The translations under genes and the position numbers were made by a program. The notes beneath the pieces were generated by a model, which was not told the origin of the DNA, made no database searches, and saw only the letters and a program-made list of their open reading frames with translations. DNA of 64,000 nt from Paenochrobactrum gallinarii (GTDB lineage Bacteria > Pseudomonadota > Alphaproteobacteria > Rhizobiales > Rhizobiaceae), in assembly GCF_014205685.1 (NCBI RefSeq), contig NZ_JACIIU010000013.1, positions 25,668 to 89,667 of the forward strand. The letters run 5' to 3'. Shown one piece after another: positions 28,369-37,978 of the stretch (the stretch's first letter is position 1; every line of letters starts with the position of its first letter).

Positions 28369-29228
28369 TTATTTGCTCCGGCCAGAGTTGGCTCAGTCAG
28401 CCAGCTTGGGTCACGCTGTGGCACTTCAAGCATATCAACAGGCTGATTAAGGCGCGGCAAACTGGCAAGAAGTGCTTGCGTATAAGGATGCTGCGCTTTG
28501 TGCAGTTCTTTGGCTGGCAAATCTTCCATGATGCGGCCAGCATACATCACCAGCACACGATCACAAAAATCCGCAACCAGATTAAGATCATGGCTGATGA
28601 ACATCAAACCGGTGCCGGAACGGCTGACCAGTTCGTCCAAAACGGTCAGAACCTGACGGCGAACAGTTACGTCCAGCGCTGAGGTTGGCTCATCGGCAAT
28701 AATCATATCCGGTTCAGGTATCAGCATCATCGCGATCATCACGCGCTGCCCCATACCACCGGAAATCTCATGCGGAAACAATTGCATGACACGTTCAGCA
28801 TCACGAATATGCACTGCTTCCAGCATATTCAATGTGCGCTGGCGCGCTTCCGCCTTGTTGACCTTATGATGCAGGCGATAGGCTTCCATGATCTGATCAC
28901 CGATGCGGATCAATGGGTTGAGTGAATATTTCGGATCCTGCAGGATCATCGAAATCTTGTTGCCGCGAACTTTCCGCATGTCTTTTTCAGACGCACTAAG
29001 CAAATCCGTATCACCAAAACGCATGGTTTTGGCGCGGATTTTTGCAGCTTTCGGGGTTAGTTTGAGCACCGAACGACCGGTCATCGACTTACCTGAGCCG
29101 GATTCACCAACAATACCGACTTTTTCGCGTCCGATCGAAAAACTAATGCCGCGCACGACATCAAAATCCCGATCGACACCTGGAAAAGAAACCCACAGAT
29201 CTTCAACTTCAAGTAAAGGCTTGGTCAT
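28365..29228 (-). CDS. Peptide ABC transporter ATP-binding protein (DppD/OppD type)
   Basis: About 287 residues from the ATG at 29228; an ATG at 29240 overlapping the permease stop is the alternative. Walker A GESGSGKS, the signature ISGGMGQRVMIAMM (a Gly-Met variant of the usual Gln) and Walker B IIADEPTSALDVT are present. The C-terminal AQHPYTQALLASLPR is the usual OppD/DppD tail. Confidence 0.92.
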   Translation of the reverse strand: MTKPLLEVEDLWVSFPGVDRDFDVVRGISFSIGREKVGIVGESGSGKSMTGRSVLKLTPKAAKIRAKTMRFGDTDLLSASEKDMRKVRGNKISMILQDPKYSLNPLIRIGDQIMEAYRLHHKVNKAEARQRTLNMLEAVHIRDAERVMQLFPHEISGGMGQRVMIAMMLIPEPDMIIADEPTSALDVTVRRQVLTVLDELVSRSGTGLMFISHDLNLVADFCDRVLVMYAGRIMEDLPAKELHKAQHPYTQALLASLPRLNQPVDMLEVPQRDPSWLTEPTLAGANK

Positions 29229-29232
29229 TTTA

Positions 29233-30165
29233 TTATCCATTCCGCGGGTCAAGAACATCACGCAATCCATCGCCAAACAGATTGAAGGCAAGGCTTGAGA
29301 GCAGGATGGCGCAACCCGGAACAGCGGCCAGCCACCATGATGTCATCATGAATTCACGGCCACTTGAGAGCATCGCGCCCCATTCCGGACTTGGCGGCTG
29401 TGCGCCAAGACCAAGAAAGCCCAGACCAGCAGCAGTCAGAATAATGGACGCCATATTCAAAGTGATACGGATCACGACGGACGGAATACACATCGGCACC
29501 ACATGACGCAGAATAATGCGCATGGTTGATGCACCCTGCAATTTAATCGCTGCCACATAATCGGATGAACGAATGGTCAGGGTTTCGGCTCGCGCCAGAC
29601 GCGCAATCGGTGGCCATGAAGCAAGCGAAATTGCAATCACTGCGTTTTCAAGACCGGGTCCAAGGGCTGCGGCAAAGGCAAGCGCCAATACCAGACTTGG
29701 GAAGGCCAGAAAAATGTCAACGATACGCATCAACGCTGTATCGACCCAGCCACCCATATAACCAGCGGTGGTGCCGATGATCAAACCAATCGGCGCTGCA
29801 ATGACGGCGGTTAGGGTCACAATATAAAGCGTAATACGCGAGCCGAAAATCAGACGGCTAAATATATCGCGGCCGATTTCATCGGTGCCGAAATAATGCT
29901 GCCATGATGGCGGTTGCAAACGATTAGCCAGATCACTGCTATAAATATCATATGGTGCGATATATGGCGCAAAAATTGCAATCAGCACCAAAGCGACGAC
30001 AATAATCATGCCAAACATCGCTGATGTATTCATGCGAAATTTGAGCCATGAGCGATAGGATTGCTGCACGCGCGACTGGAAAGCGGAAGCAGCAACAGGA
30101 GCAGTCAGCCATGCGCGAAATGCCGATTGTTTGCGCAAGGATTCAGAAGCGGAATGATTACTCAT
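29233..30165 (-). CDS. Peptide ABC transporter permease (DppC type)
   Basis: 310 residues. A long N-terminal cytoplasmic stretch is followed by six helices. FGTDEIGRDIFSRLIFGSRITL is the strongly conserved DppC entry motif, and the EAA-like loop (DYVAAIKLQGASTMRIILRHV) contacts the ATPase. It lies 12 nt after the DppB-type gene. Confidence 0.93.
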   Translation of the reverse strand: MSNHSASESLRKQSAFRAWLTAPVAASAFQSRVQQSYRSWLKFRMNTSAMFGMIIVVALVLIAIFAPYIAPYDIYSSDLANRLQPPSWQHYFGTDEIGRDIFSRLIFGSRITLYIVTLTAVIAAPIGLIIGTTAGYMGGWVDTALMRIVDIFLAFPSLVLALAFAAALGPGLENAVIAISLASWPPIARLARAETLTIRSSDYVAAIKLQGASTMRIILRHVVPMCIPSVVIRITLNMASIILTAAGLGFLGLGAQPPSPEWGAMLSSGREFMMTSWWLAAVPGCAILLSSLAFNLFGDGLRDVLDPRNG

Positions 30166-30177
30166 TGTTATGTTTCC

Positions 30178-31245
30178 TTATCTGGTGCGCGGATCGAAGA
30201 CGCGATAGAGAAGATCGCTGATCAGATTGATGGCAACAAAGAGGATGCCGATCAGCAGCGTACAGCCAACAACCGCGTTCATATCACCCGCCATCAGGGC
30301 GTTAGTGAGATATCGGCCAAAACCAGGCCATGCGAAAATCGTTTCGGTCAGCACCGCACCTTCCAGCAAAAAGGCGTAAGAAAGCGCAACAATTGTTACC
30401 ACCTGCACGGCAACATTGCGGAAAGCATGCCCCCACACGGTGCGTGGCCATGAAAGACCTTTAACGCGGGCGGTAATGATATATTCCTGATTGAGCTGCT
30501 CAATCATAAAACCGCGGGTCATGCGGCTGATATAAGCCATCGAGCCAAAAGCCAAAATTAATGCCGGCATAATAATATGGCTGAAAGCATTGCTGAATGC
30601 TTCCCACTGGCCTTGCATGGCCGTATCCAGCAACATGAAACCGGTTTTGCTCTCAAACGCATATTCATAAATGAAATCAATGCGTCCCGGACCACCGATC
30701 CAGTCAAGCTTGGCATAAAAAATAATCAAGGCCATCAGACCCAGCCAGAAATTCGGCGTCGAATAACCAAAAAGGCTGATAATACGCACGCTGTGATCAA
30801 GCAATGAATTGCGATACATTGCGGAATAAACGCCGAGCGGAATACCAAAAGCCGTGCCGATAACAATCGCCACTGTTGCCAATTCGATGGTGGCCGGAAA
30901 CACGCGGGCGATATCTTCCAAGACAGGGCGACCGGAGGTCAGCGCCTGCCCGAAATCAAACATCAGCGCGTTTTTAATATACATACCATATTGCACGATC
31001 AGAGGCTGATCGAGGCCAAGCTTACGATACATAATATCGTAAGTTTCCTGCGAGATATTATCGCCCAGCATGGCAATGATCGGATCCAGCGGCAAAAGGC
31101 GACTGATAAAAAACGTGAGCGTAACCAAACCCAGCAGCGTAATCGCCACGGAAATGATCAGACGCGCGGCGGCGGCGAAAAACTGAAGCGCAGGGCTAAG
31201 TTCTCGTTCAACCTCCCCGTCTTCAATGATTTCATGCGTCGTCAT
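30178..31245 (-). CDS. Peptide ABC transporter permease (DppB type)
   Basis: 355 residues, longer than most DppB because of an extra N-terminal arm and a middle insertion. Conserved features are SRLLPLDPIIAMLGDN after helix 1, FWLGLMALIIFYAKLDW, and the loop QEYIITARVKGLSWPRTVWGHAFRN. It pairs with the DppC-type permease. Confidence 0.92.
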   Translation of the reverse strand: MTTHEIIEDGEVERELSPALQFFAAAARLIISVAITLLGLVTLTFFISRLLPLDPIIAMLGDNISQETYDIMYRKLGLDQPLIVQYGMYIKNALMFDFGQALTSGRPVLEDIARVFPATIELATVAIVIGTAFGIPLGVYSAMYRNSLLDHSVRIISLFGYSTPNFWLGLMALIIFYAKLDWIGGPGRIDFIYEYAFESKTGFMLLDTAMQGQWEAFSNAFSHIIMPALILAFGSMAYISRMTRGFMIEQLNQEYIITARVKGLSWPRTVWGHAFRNVAVQVVTIVALSYAFLLEGAVLTETIFAWPGFGRYLTNALMAGDMNAVVGCTLLIGILFVAINLISDLLYRVFDPRTR

Positions 31246-31328
31246 CGGCAGTTATTCCTAAAAAATAAGAGCAGGATTTTATACAAGCGAGGGCGTGTGC
31301 TTGTCATAAACAGGGCTGAATAAATATC

Positions 31329-31359
31329 CTGTTCTGCCGGCAAAAGACCGGCAGAACAG
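31329..31359. terminator. Hairpin between the peptide SBP and permease genes
   Basis: A perfect 12-bp stem CTGTTCTGCCGG/CCGGCAGAACAG (31329-31340 with 31348-31359), 7-nt loop. In the direction of transcription no clear T tract follows, so it is more likely an RNA-stabilising or partial-attenuation hairpin that keeps SBP message in excess. Confidence 0.6.
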
Positions 31360-31370
31360 TTTTTAAACAC

Positions 31371-32999
31371 TTATTTTTCAGCCAGATCGTAATAGGCGCG
31401 GAAACCGTTCCACTGCCAATTTTTCATTGACTTGTTCATGCTTGCAGTTGTCAGGCTCTGGAAAATATAGGCGTGCGGGCCTTTTTCCAGCATTTCTTTC
31501 TGCAATGCATGGTAAAGCTGCTTGCGCTTTTCCTCATCGCGCTCAAGCAATGCTTCTTCAACTTTGGCGTTGACTGCTTCATCAAAATAAGAAGCGCGCC
31601 AGCTCGGATACATCGACTGCTTGGCTTCTAGGCGATTGTCCGGATTGTAAATCTGGCGTGAAGCATTGCCATGTGCATCAGGAACGGTGGTTTTCCATGC
31701 CAGCAGACTTGTCTGGAATTCACGGCCGCGAACGCGGCTGAAAAGCTGCGAAGAAGCCATGCGTTCGATCTTGATTTTAACACCAATTTTACTTGCTGCA
31801 TCCTGAATGGACTGGGCAATCGGTGCTGCATATGGCTGATTGGTAATCAGCATCGTGGTTTCAAAACCGTCAGGGTAACCGGCTTCGGCCAGCAATTCCT
31901 TTGCTTTTTCCACATCCAGTTTAAACGGCTGACCTTCTTCTGCATCAAGTGCACCGAAAGCACCAAGCTGTGCAAATGATGCGCGCGGTACACCGCGATT
32001 TTTAATAATCGTATCCGCAAAGCCCTGATAATCAATCAGATAGCGCATTGCCAAACGCACTTTTTCATTGGCAAAAACCGGATCGCCGTTGTTAAGGTTC
32101 CAATAGAAGATTGACGGATTCAGAATGCGGGAAACATTGATTTTATCCTGCGCTTCAAGATCGTTCAGATCTTCCGGGGTCAGGTCACGAGCAACGTCAA
32201 TATCGCCTTTTTCAAGCAACAAACGCTGGGTGCCAGCTTCTGATACGTGGCGGATCAGCACTTGCTGAAGTTTTGGTGCTTCACCCCAATAATTGTTGCT
32301 TGCCTGCATGATAACCACTTCGGCAGGGTTCCAGCGCACAAGCTTATAAGGGCCGACACATTCCGAACGGGTGGTCAGATATTTATTGCCCATATCGCCG
32401 TCAACCTGCTGCTCCATCAGCAGTTTCTGATTGAGAAGCGAGGCAACACGGTTTGCAGCAATCGCCGACATAATCAAATTGATCGGATAGGCTTTATCAA
32501 GCTTCATCACCAATGTGTTGTCGTCAGGGGCAGAGATGGTGTCATCGATGGTTTCTTTCACAAAACCATATTCATTCAAAGTAGCAGCATTGCCAAACCC
32601 AAGCTTGACCACGCGCTGCAATGACCAGGCCATGTCTTTGGCCGTGGCTTTATCGCCATTTTCAAACTTCAGGTCATCGCGCATATGGAAGGTAATCTGC
32701 TTGCCGTCTTCAGACACATCCCAACTTTTGGCAAGATTTGGTACGACTTTGCTTTCATCTGCCGGATCAATGTCCACCAATGGATCACAAATATTTTGAA
32801 TAATTTCGTTGGTTGCCGCTTCACCGATCTGTGCCGGATCAAAGGTGCTGATCGCGTCAATATTCCACGCCATTACCAAAGTGTTTGGTGGTGAGGCTGC
32901 TTCAGCTGCAAAAGTTGCGCCAAAGCCTGCACCGGCCAAACCGGCAGCAATAGCAATTGCACTGCTACGACCAAGAATTGATTTCATTGTTAAGGTCAT
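31371..32999 (-). CDS. Peptide ABC transporter substrate-binding protein (family 5)
   Basis: 542 residues from the ATG at 32999, with GGAG 5 nt upstream. A signal peptide (about 35 residues, ending TFAAEA) exports it. The mature protein has the family-5 pattern: IDAISTFDPAQIGEAATNEI, NLAKSWDVSEDGKQITFHMR, and FANEKVRLAMRYLIDYQGFA. It should bind di- or oligopeptides for the permeases downstream. Confidence 0.94.
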   Translation of the reverse strand: MTLTMKSILGRSSAIAIAAGLAGAGFGATFAAEAASPPNTLVMAWNIDAISTFDPAQIGEAATNEIIQNICDPLVDIDPADESKVVPNLAKSWDVSEDGKQITFHMRDDLKFENGDKATAKDMAWSLQRVVKLGFGNAATLNEYGFVKETIDDTISAPDDNTLVMKLDKAYPINLIMSAIAANRVASLLNQKLLMEQQVDGDMGNKYLTTRSECVGPYKLVRWNPAEVVIMQASNNYWGEAPKLQQVLIRHVSEAGTQRLLLEKGDIDVARDLTPEDLNDLEAQDKINVSRILNPSIFYWNLNNGDPVFANEKVRLAMRYLIDYQGFADTIIKNRGVPRASFAQLGAFGALDAEEGQPFKLDVEKAKELLAEAGYPDGFETTMLITNQPYAAPIAQSIQDAASKIGVKIKIERMASSQLFSRVRGREFQTSLLAWKTTVPDAHGNASRQIYNPDNRLEAKQSMYPSWRASYFDEAVNAKVEEALLERDEEKRKQLYHALQKEMLEKGPHAYIFQSLTTASMNKSMKNWQWNGFRAYYDLAEK

Positions 33000-33102
33000 G
33001 ATGTCTCCCACTTTATTTTTGGTTTAAACTGACGGTTTTGTCCAAGCCGCTTGTTGGACAAAACCAGATATGGCGTGTGAAGTTTGCCGCTTATTTGGCC
33101 CG

Positions 33103-34536
33103 TTACTCTGCAGGACGTGGCTGCAAAGGCGGATTAACTTCCGGTGGAATCGGGCAGGTATAAGGCATTTTCGCAGTGCGTGCCTTATGGTCTGCTTTTG
33201 CTTCCGCCATGATTTTTTCATCTTCCATGACGTCAATAGCTGTGCCAGCCATCACTTTGGCGGCATAGACCATACCCTTATGCGCGGCAGGCATTTTGCC
33301 CTGCGCAGTAATCTGCCATGAGTGACCCGGTGAGCCGATCGCATGGGTTGCAACACGTGCCTGAACGGTTGGCACAATCCAGCTGACATCGCCCAGATCG
33401 GTTGAACCAATCATCGGCACGCCTTTTTGCTCACGCGGCAACACGTAATCGCAAAGCGGTGAATTAGCGTCAAATTCCTGACCAACGCGCAGGTAATCGG
33501 TTTCGATATCTTCCTGCGAGAGGGTTGCCTGAATTTCGGTGGCAAATGCACGATCAGCATCATCAAAAGGCACGCCGCCCAGACGATCCATGTTGGACTG
33601 CATGGCGATTTCCAGAGGTGTGTTACCAAGCAAATTGGAAACTGCACTCATGATGGAAATATCGACGGTGGTGTCGGTCATCATCGCAGCGCCCTGCGCT
33701 ACTTTTATAACACGTTCGTTCAATGCGAACATACCGGCCAGATCGGTTGCACGGATGGTATAACGCACTTTTGCTTTCGCCTGCACCACGTTTGGCGCAA
33801 TGCCACCGGCATCCAGATAAGCATAATGCAAGCGGCAATCTGCCGGCACATGCTCGCGCAAATAGTTGCAGCCAACGCTCATCAGTTCCACCGCATCAAG
33901 TGCGGAACGGCCAAGATGCGGTGCCGCGGCCGCATGGGACGCGCGACCGGTGAATTCAAAATCCATACGGGTGTTCGCCAAAGACTGTGCGTCATCCACT
34001 TGCGTGAAAGATGCCGGATGCCAGCAAATGGCAATATCAACATCATCAAATGCACCAGCACGTCCCATAAAGGATTTGGCAGCGCCACCTTCCTCGGCTG
34101 GGCAGCCATAATATCGGACACGGCCTTTTTTACCGGTTGCTTCCAGCCAGTCTTTAACAGCCGTTGCAGCCAGCATAGCAGCAGAACCCAACAGATTGTG
34201 GCCGCAGCCGTGGCCATTAGTGCTGCCTGCCATCGGGCGTGGTTCAGCAATGCCTGCTTCCTGACTTAAGCCCGGCAGCGCATCATATTCACCCAAAATT
34301 GCAATAACAGGTCCGCCTTCACCAGCTTCACCCATAACAGCAGTTGGAATACCGCCAACATTTTCGGTAATGCGGAAGCCCTGCTCTTTCAGCATTGCTG
34401 TATGTTCAGCGCAGGACTTATATTCCGTATATGCGATTTCCGGCATCCCCCAAACGCGGTCGCTCAGAGCTTCAAACTCAGCCTTTTTTGCGTCCACGTG
34501 ATCCCAGATTACTTCACCATTCTTCACGGTGCTCAC
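33103..34536 (-). CDS. M20 amidohydrolase, AbgB-like (aminobenzoyl-glutamate hydrolase type)
   Basis: 477 residues. The metal-binding motifs are ILGEYDALPGLSQEAG, GHGCGHNLLGSAAM and CPAEEGGAAKSFM, with a dimerisation domain carrying GRASHAAAAPH. The pattern, including the long C-terminal part with GSTDLGDVSWIVPT, matches the AbgB branch, which cleaves p-aminobenzoyl-glutamate or related gamma/aryl amides. The start is a GTG at 34536; a second GTG at 34527 has better spacing to GGGAG. It lies in the peptide operon, 103 nt before the SBP gene. Confidence 0.88.
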   Translation of the reverse strand: MSTVKNGEVIWDHVDAKKAEFEALSDRVWGMPEIAYTEYKSCAEHTAMLKEQGFRITENVGGIPTAVMGEAGEGGPVIAILGEYDALPGLSQEAGIAEPRPMAGSTNGHGCGHNLLGSAAMLAATAVKDWLEATGKKGRVRYYGCPAEEGGAAKSFMGRAGAFDDVDIAICWHPASFTQVDDAQSLANTRMDFEFTGRASHAAAAPHLGRSALDAVELMSVGCNYLREHVPADCRLHYAYLDAGGIAPNVVQAKAKVRYTIRATDLAGMFALNERVIKVAQGAAMMTDTTVDISIMSAVSNLLGNTPLEIAMQSNMDRLGGVPFDDADRAFATEIQATLSQEDIETDYLRVGQEFDANSPLCDYVLPREQKGVPMIGSTDLGDVSWIVPTVQARVATHAIGSPGHSWQITAQGKMPAAHKGMVYAAKVMAGTAIDVMEDEKIMAEAKADHKARTAKMPYTCPIPPEVNPPLQPRPAE

Positions 34537-34565
34537 TCCCAGTCATAATTCCAGATTTATAAATT

Positions 34566-36374
34566 TTAGAGATTTTCACTTATGAAGCGCGCCAGCTCGC
34601 CAAAAACCAAACGACGATTTTCAACACGGGCAAAGCCGTGGCCTTCATGCGGAACACGCAAAATCTCAACCGGTTTACCAAGACCGCGCAGGCATGAATA
34701 AACCTGCTCGCCCTCACAAGGGGTAACGCGCGGATCTTCAAGGCCGTGAACAATCATCAATGGCGCTTGCACCTGATCCATCTTGTTGATCGGAGAGAAA
34801 CGCTCCAGATCATCACGCATTGTTTCCACGTCACCATATTCAATGGCGCGCAATTGCTTGCGCCAAGGGCCTGTGGTCGTCAGCAGTGTGAGGAAATTGG
34901 CGATACCGTAAAATTCAACGCCGAGCTTCCACAAATCCGGATATTCGGTCAGGGCTGCCAGCACCATATAACCGCCATAAGAGCGGCCAAAAACACCAAT
35001 ACGGCTTTCGTCCACATCGGTGCGGCCACCTACAGCCATGCGCACAGCTTTCAAATCAGCCACACTATCAAGACGCAATTCACGATCATCCAAATGCTGA
35101 TAGCTACGGCCATAACCGGTGCTGCCACGAATATTGGGTGCAACCACCATGATGCCCTGCGCCAGCATATATTGAATGTCAGCGCGGAAATCCGGCTTCC
35201 ATTGTGCTTCAGGGCCACCATGAATGATGATCATCACCGGATAGCCATTCTCACCCGCCGGCACCTGCGGCTGATAGACAAAATAAGGAATGTCCAGACC
35301 ATCAAAGCTTGCAACACTGGTAACCGTCGGCTCCAGAAATGCAGGCAAGGTTTTCTTAGCTTTTGGCGCATCGGTCAGGCGTGTGAAAACACCGGTCTCG
35401 ATATCGCAGCCCCAGATGTCTGAAGAATGCGCAGCACCTTCAATCGGCATAACCAGACTTTTACCGTCTTTTGACCAGATGAGCGAAGCCACAACACCGG
35501 CTACAGGCATTTCATAGCGCTTAAGCACATCACCCTGACGGCTCACCAGCACAATATCGTTCCAGCCCTGACGGTTAAGAACGAGTGCAAACTTATCCTG
35601 CTCAGATGAAAGCACCAGTGCTTCCACATCCTGAGCGTCAAAAGCTGCCACTTGTGTAAGCACATCTTCATTGGCAGGTTTGAACATTACAGAAAGATAT
35701 TCACGCTCCTGATCACTGATCATCAGCAAGCCGCTATCATCTTTCAGCGAGCGGATTGCCTGATAACGTGCACGTCCCTGATGCGGCAATGTCTTTGTAT
35801 AAGTTTTGGTTTCAAGATTAAGCAGGCAGAAATCCTGATCAGTCATTGCACGGGTGCAATCATTGACCATCAGCGCCTTGCCATCACGGGTAAAGGCAGC
35901 AGGCGTGCGCCAGCCAATGCCTTCATAAACGCAAGTCGCTTCCGCAGAAACCACGTCCATCACATATAAATCCATGTCGGACTTGTTGCGATAGTTAGCA
36001 GCATAAGCGATATGCGTGCCTTCCGGCGACCAGCAGCCCCATGCATGCACAACAGTTGTATCTGTTGTCAGCGGCTGCGGTTCACCTTGCAGGTCTTTAA
36101 TCAGCCACAACTGGTGACGTTCATCGCCACCCCAGTCGGTCGTGATCAGCAGGTCATTGCTTTTCGGGTTAAAAGCCATCGCGCCAACAGGCTCAGGCAT
36201 ATTGGTCAACTGGCGTGGCTCCCCGCCTGCCGCCGGCTGCATCCATACCTGCATCATTCCGCTTTGATCACTCAAATAAACCAGCCATGCACCATCCGTG
36301 GAAAATGCTGGTTTGACCGCCTTACAAATATCAATGTAATCGATCATCGAAATTGATTTATCGCCGCTGCCCAT
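34566..36374 (-). CDS. S9 family prolyl oligopeptidase-like peptidase
   Basis: 602 residues with no signal peptide, so cytoplasmic. An N-terminal beta-propeller (about 20-340; repeats such as SDQSGMMQVWMQPAAGGEP) leads to an alpha/beta-hydrolase domain. The nucleophile Ser465 is in VFGRSYGGYM, Asp547 in HGLEDPRVTP and His579 in HEGHGF. The family cleaves short peptides, often after proline or with acyl caps. It has AGGAT just upstream of the ATG. It probably processes peptides brought in by the operon's transporter. Confidence 0.9.
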   Translation of the reverse strand: MGSGDKSISMIDYIDICKAVKPAFSTDGAWLVYLSDQSGMMQVWMQPAAGGEPRQLTNMPEPVGAMAFNPKSNDLLITTDWGGDERHQLWLIKDLQGEPQPLTTDTTVVHAWGCWSPEGTHIAYAANYRNKSDMDLYVMDVVSAEATCVYEGIGWRTPAAFTRDGKALMVNDCTRAMTDQDFCLLNLETKTYTKTLPHQGRARYQAIRSLKDDSGLLMISDQEREYLSVMFKPANEDVLTQVAAFDAQDVEALVLSSEQDKFALVLNRQGWNDIVLVSRQGDVLKRYEMPVAGVVASLIWSKDGKSLVMPIEGAAHSSDIWGCDIETGVFTRLTDAPKAKKTLPAFLEPTVTSVASFDGLDIPYFVYQPQVPAGENGYPVMIIIHGGPEAQWKPDFRADIQYMLAQGIMVVAPNIRGSTGYGRSYQHLDDRELRLDSVADLKAVRMAVGGRTDVDESRIGVFGRSYGGYMVLAALTEYPDLWKLGVEFYGIANFLTLLTTTGPWRKQLRAIEYGDVETMRDDLERFSPINKMDQVQAPLMIVHGLEDPRVTPCEGEQVYSCLRGLGKPVEILRVPHEGHGFARVENRRLVFGELARFISENL

Positions 36375-36442
36375 AACTATCCTACCCGTTTTATAAAAAT
36401 TCTCTGTAGCGGTTTAAGCCGCTATATCGGCCATTGCGCAAT

Positions 36443-37372
36443 TCACGCGATATTTGCCGCCAAACGTTCAGTCGCTTGTGTCAGTGCCTCCATCATCGGC
36501 CCGACAGTCGCCTGATGATTAGCCAATGTAACAATCGTAAAATTGGCTTCCGGCCATGCTTGTTTCAGCTTCCACGCCGTCATCATCGGCGTCACCGTAT
36601 CGTAACGAGCCTGTACAATTTCCGCCGGGATATAACGGATTTTGTCGATATTATCGGTCACATAATTTGCTGGCAGAAATGCACGATTGATCGAATAATG
36701 CGTGAAAATTTTTGACACCGCCAAAGCAGCCTGCGGATTAAGCAGTTTTGCCACATGATCAGAGCTTGGCTCAAAGGTCTGGGTGCGGGCTGAAAATCCG
36801 CGCAAAGCTTGCGCGGCCGCCATCTCCAGCTCCGTGTCCCCTGATGTCAAACGCTTATAATAAGCGCTCAACAGATTTCCACGTTCTTCTTCAGGTACAA
36901 ATTCCGCAAATTCCTGCCAAAAATCTGGAAAAATTGCTCGGGATCCATGAAACCACCACGCCACATCTTCATCACCAGCAAGAAAAATACCGTGAATGCG
37001 AAAGCCCAGACATCTTTCAGGATGCGCAATTCCATAAGCCAATGACAAGCATGAGCCCCAGGAACCGCCGCTCACAACCCAGCGATCAATATTTAAATGC
37101 GTGCGAATGGCCTCAATATCGCCAATCAGTTTTTGCGTATTGTTGTTTTCAAGTTCGGCAAAAGGCGTGGACTGACCACAGCCACGCTGGTCAAACGTCA
37201 CGACATAATAAGTATCAAGATCAAAGCTCTCGACCGAACGGGCAGATGCACCAGCGCCCGGACCACCATGCAGAAACACCGCCGGAATACCTTGCGGGTT
37301 GCCGTAAGTATAGACGGCCAATTCATGCCCGTCACCAACCGCCAGACGAAATTCTGCATGCGCTAATGTCAT
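36443..37372 (-). CDS. pip: Prolyl aminopeptidase / S33 hydrolase
   Basis: 309 residues, the normal size of proline iminopeptidase. HGGPGAGAS (35-43) is the oxyanion-hole motif, DQRGCGQSTP follows, and the nucleophile Ser104 lies in SGGSWGSCLS. The Asp in QARYD and a His in LANHQAT complete the triad; the usual Gly before that His is Asn here. It releases N-terminal proline from peptides in the cytoplasm. It is the first gene of the minus-strand operon, with a GGGGG site upstream. Confidence 0.9.
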   Translation of the reverse strand: MTLAHAEFRLAVGDGHELAVYTYGNPQGIPAVFLHGGPGAGASARSVESFDLDTYYVVTFDQRGCGQSTPFAELENNNTQKLIGDIEAIRTHLNIDRWVVSGGSWGSCLSLAYGIAHPERCLGFRIHGIFLAGDEDVAWWFHGSRAIFPDFWQEFAEFVPEEERGNLLSAYYKRLTSGDTELEMAAAQALRGFSARTQTFEPSSDHVAKLLNPQAALAVSKIFTHYSINRAFLPANYVTDNIDKIRYIPAEIVQARYDTVTPMMTAWKLKQAWPEANFTIVTLANHQATVGPMMEALTQATERLAANIA

Positions 37373-37978
37373 TATGTCCCCCTAAACCAATCTGTTAAAA
37401 AACAGATCCGCCGCATAAAACTCTTTTACAGCCGTAGCTCCAATGCCTCCACCTAGAGCAACGAGCGTCAGTTTTAGTGCCAAGAAAACAGGGACAATAC
37501 CAATGCAAAATCAGACTAGTTATTCTGAATTGGAATAGTATGGTGAATTATTCCAATTCATTTTGCGCACAAATCAACGACTTAACAACTACGGATTGCA
37601 ACAATGCAGTGCATTAAAAATAAGATCAGACGGCAAGTTTTTATGGGAAAAACGCAAGCAAACACCTCCCTTTTTATAGATCTTTCCGGCACGCAATATG
37701 CAGCAGTAAAACTGCAAAAAACCTTATAATGCAAAGCATTCAATGCGTATTATCTTAATTAGCTGTAACTAAAGAAATAAAGCCTATCATTAACGTATGC
37801 TAAAATCTTATCTCTGAAAATATACCTATAAAACGGAATTTAAGGATAATCGTATATTCTAAATTTGCCTAAGCCCATCCCTTCTTTCGCTAAGGAAGAT
37901 GCAATTTGCAATTGTCCGGCTATCAACAAAGAACTAAACTAAAAATAGAAACTGTGACTAAAATTAAAGTGAGTGAAC
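37373..37978. promoter_or_regulatory. Divergent control region between pip operon and lysR gene
   Basis: About 600 AT-rich bases with no gene. The clearest element is a perfect 12-bp inverted repeat, TGAATTGGAATA/TATTCCAATTCA (37526-37537 with 37549-37560), with arm centres about two helical turns apart. Its position between a LysR-type gene and a divergent operon makes it a candidate regulator site. Promoter hexamers cannot be fixed with certainty. Confidence 0.5.
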
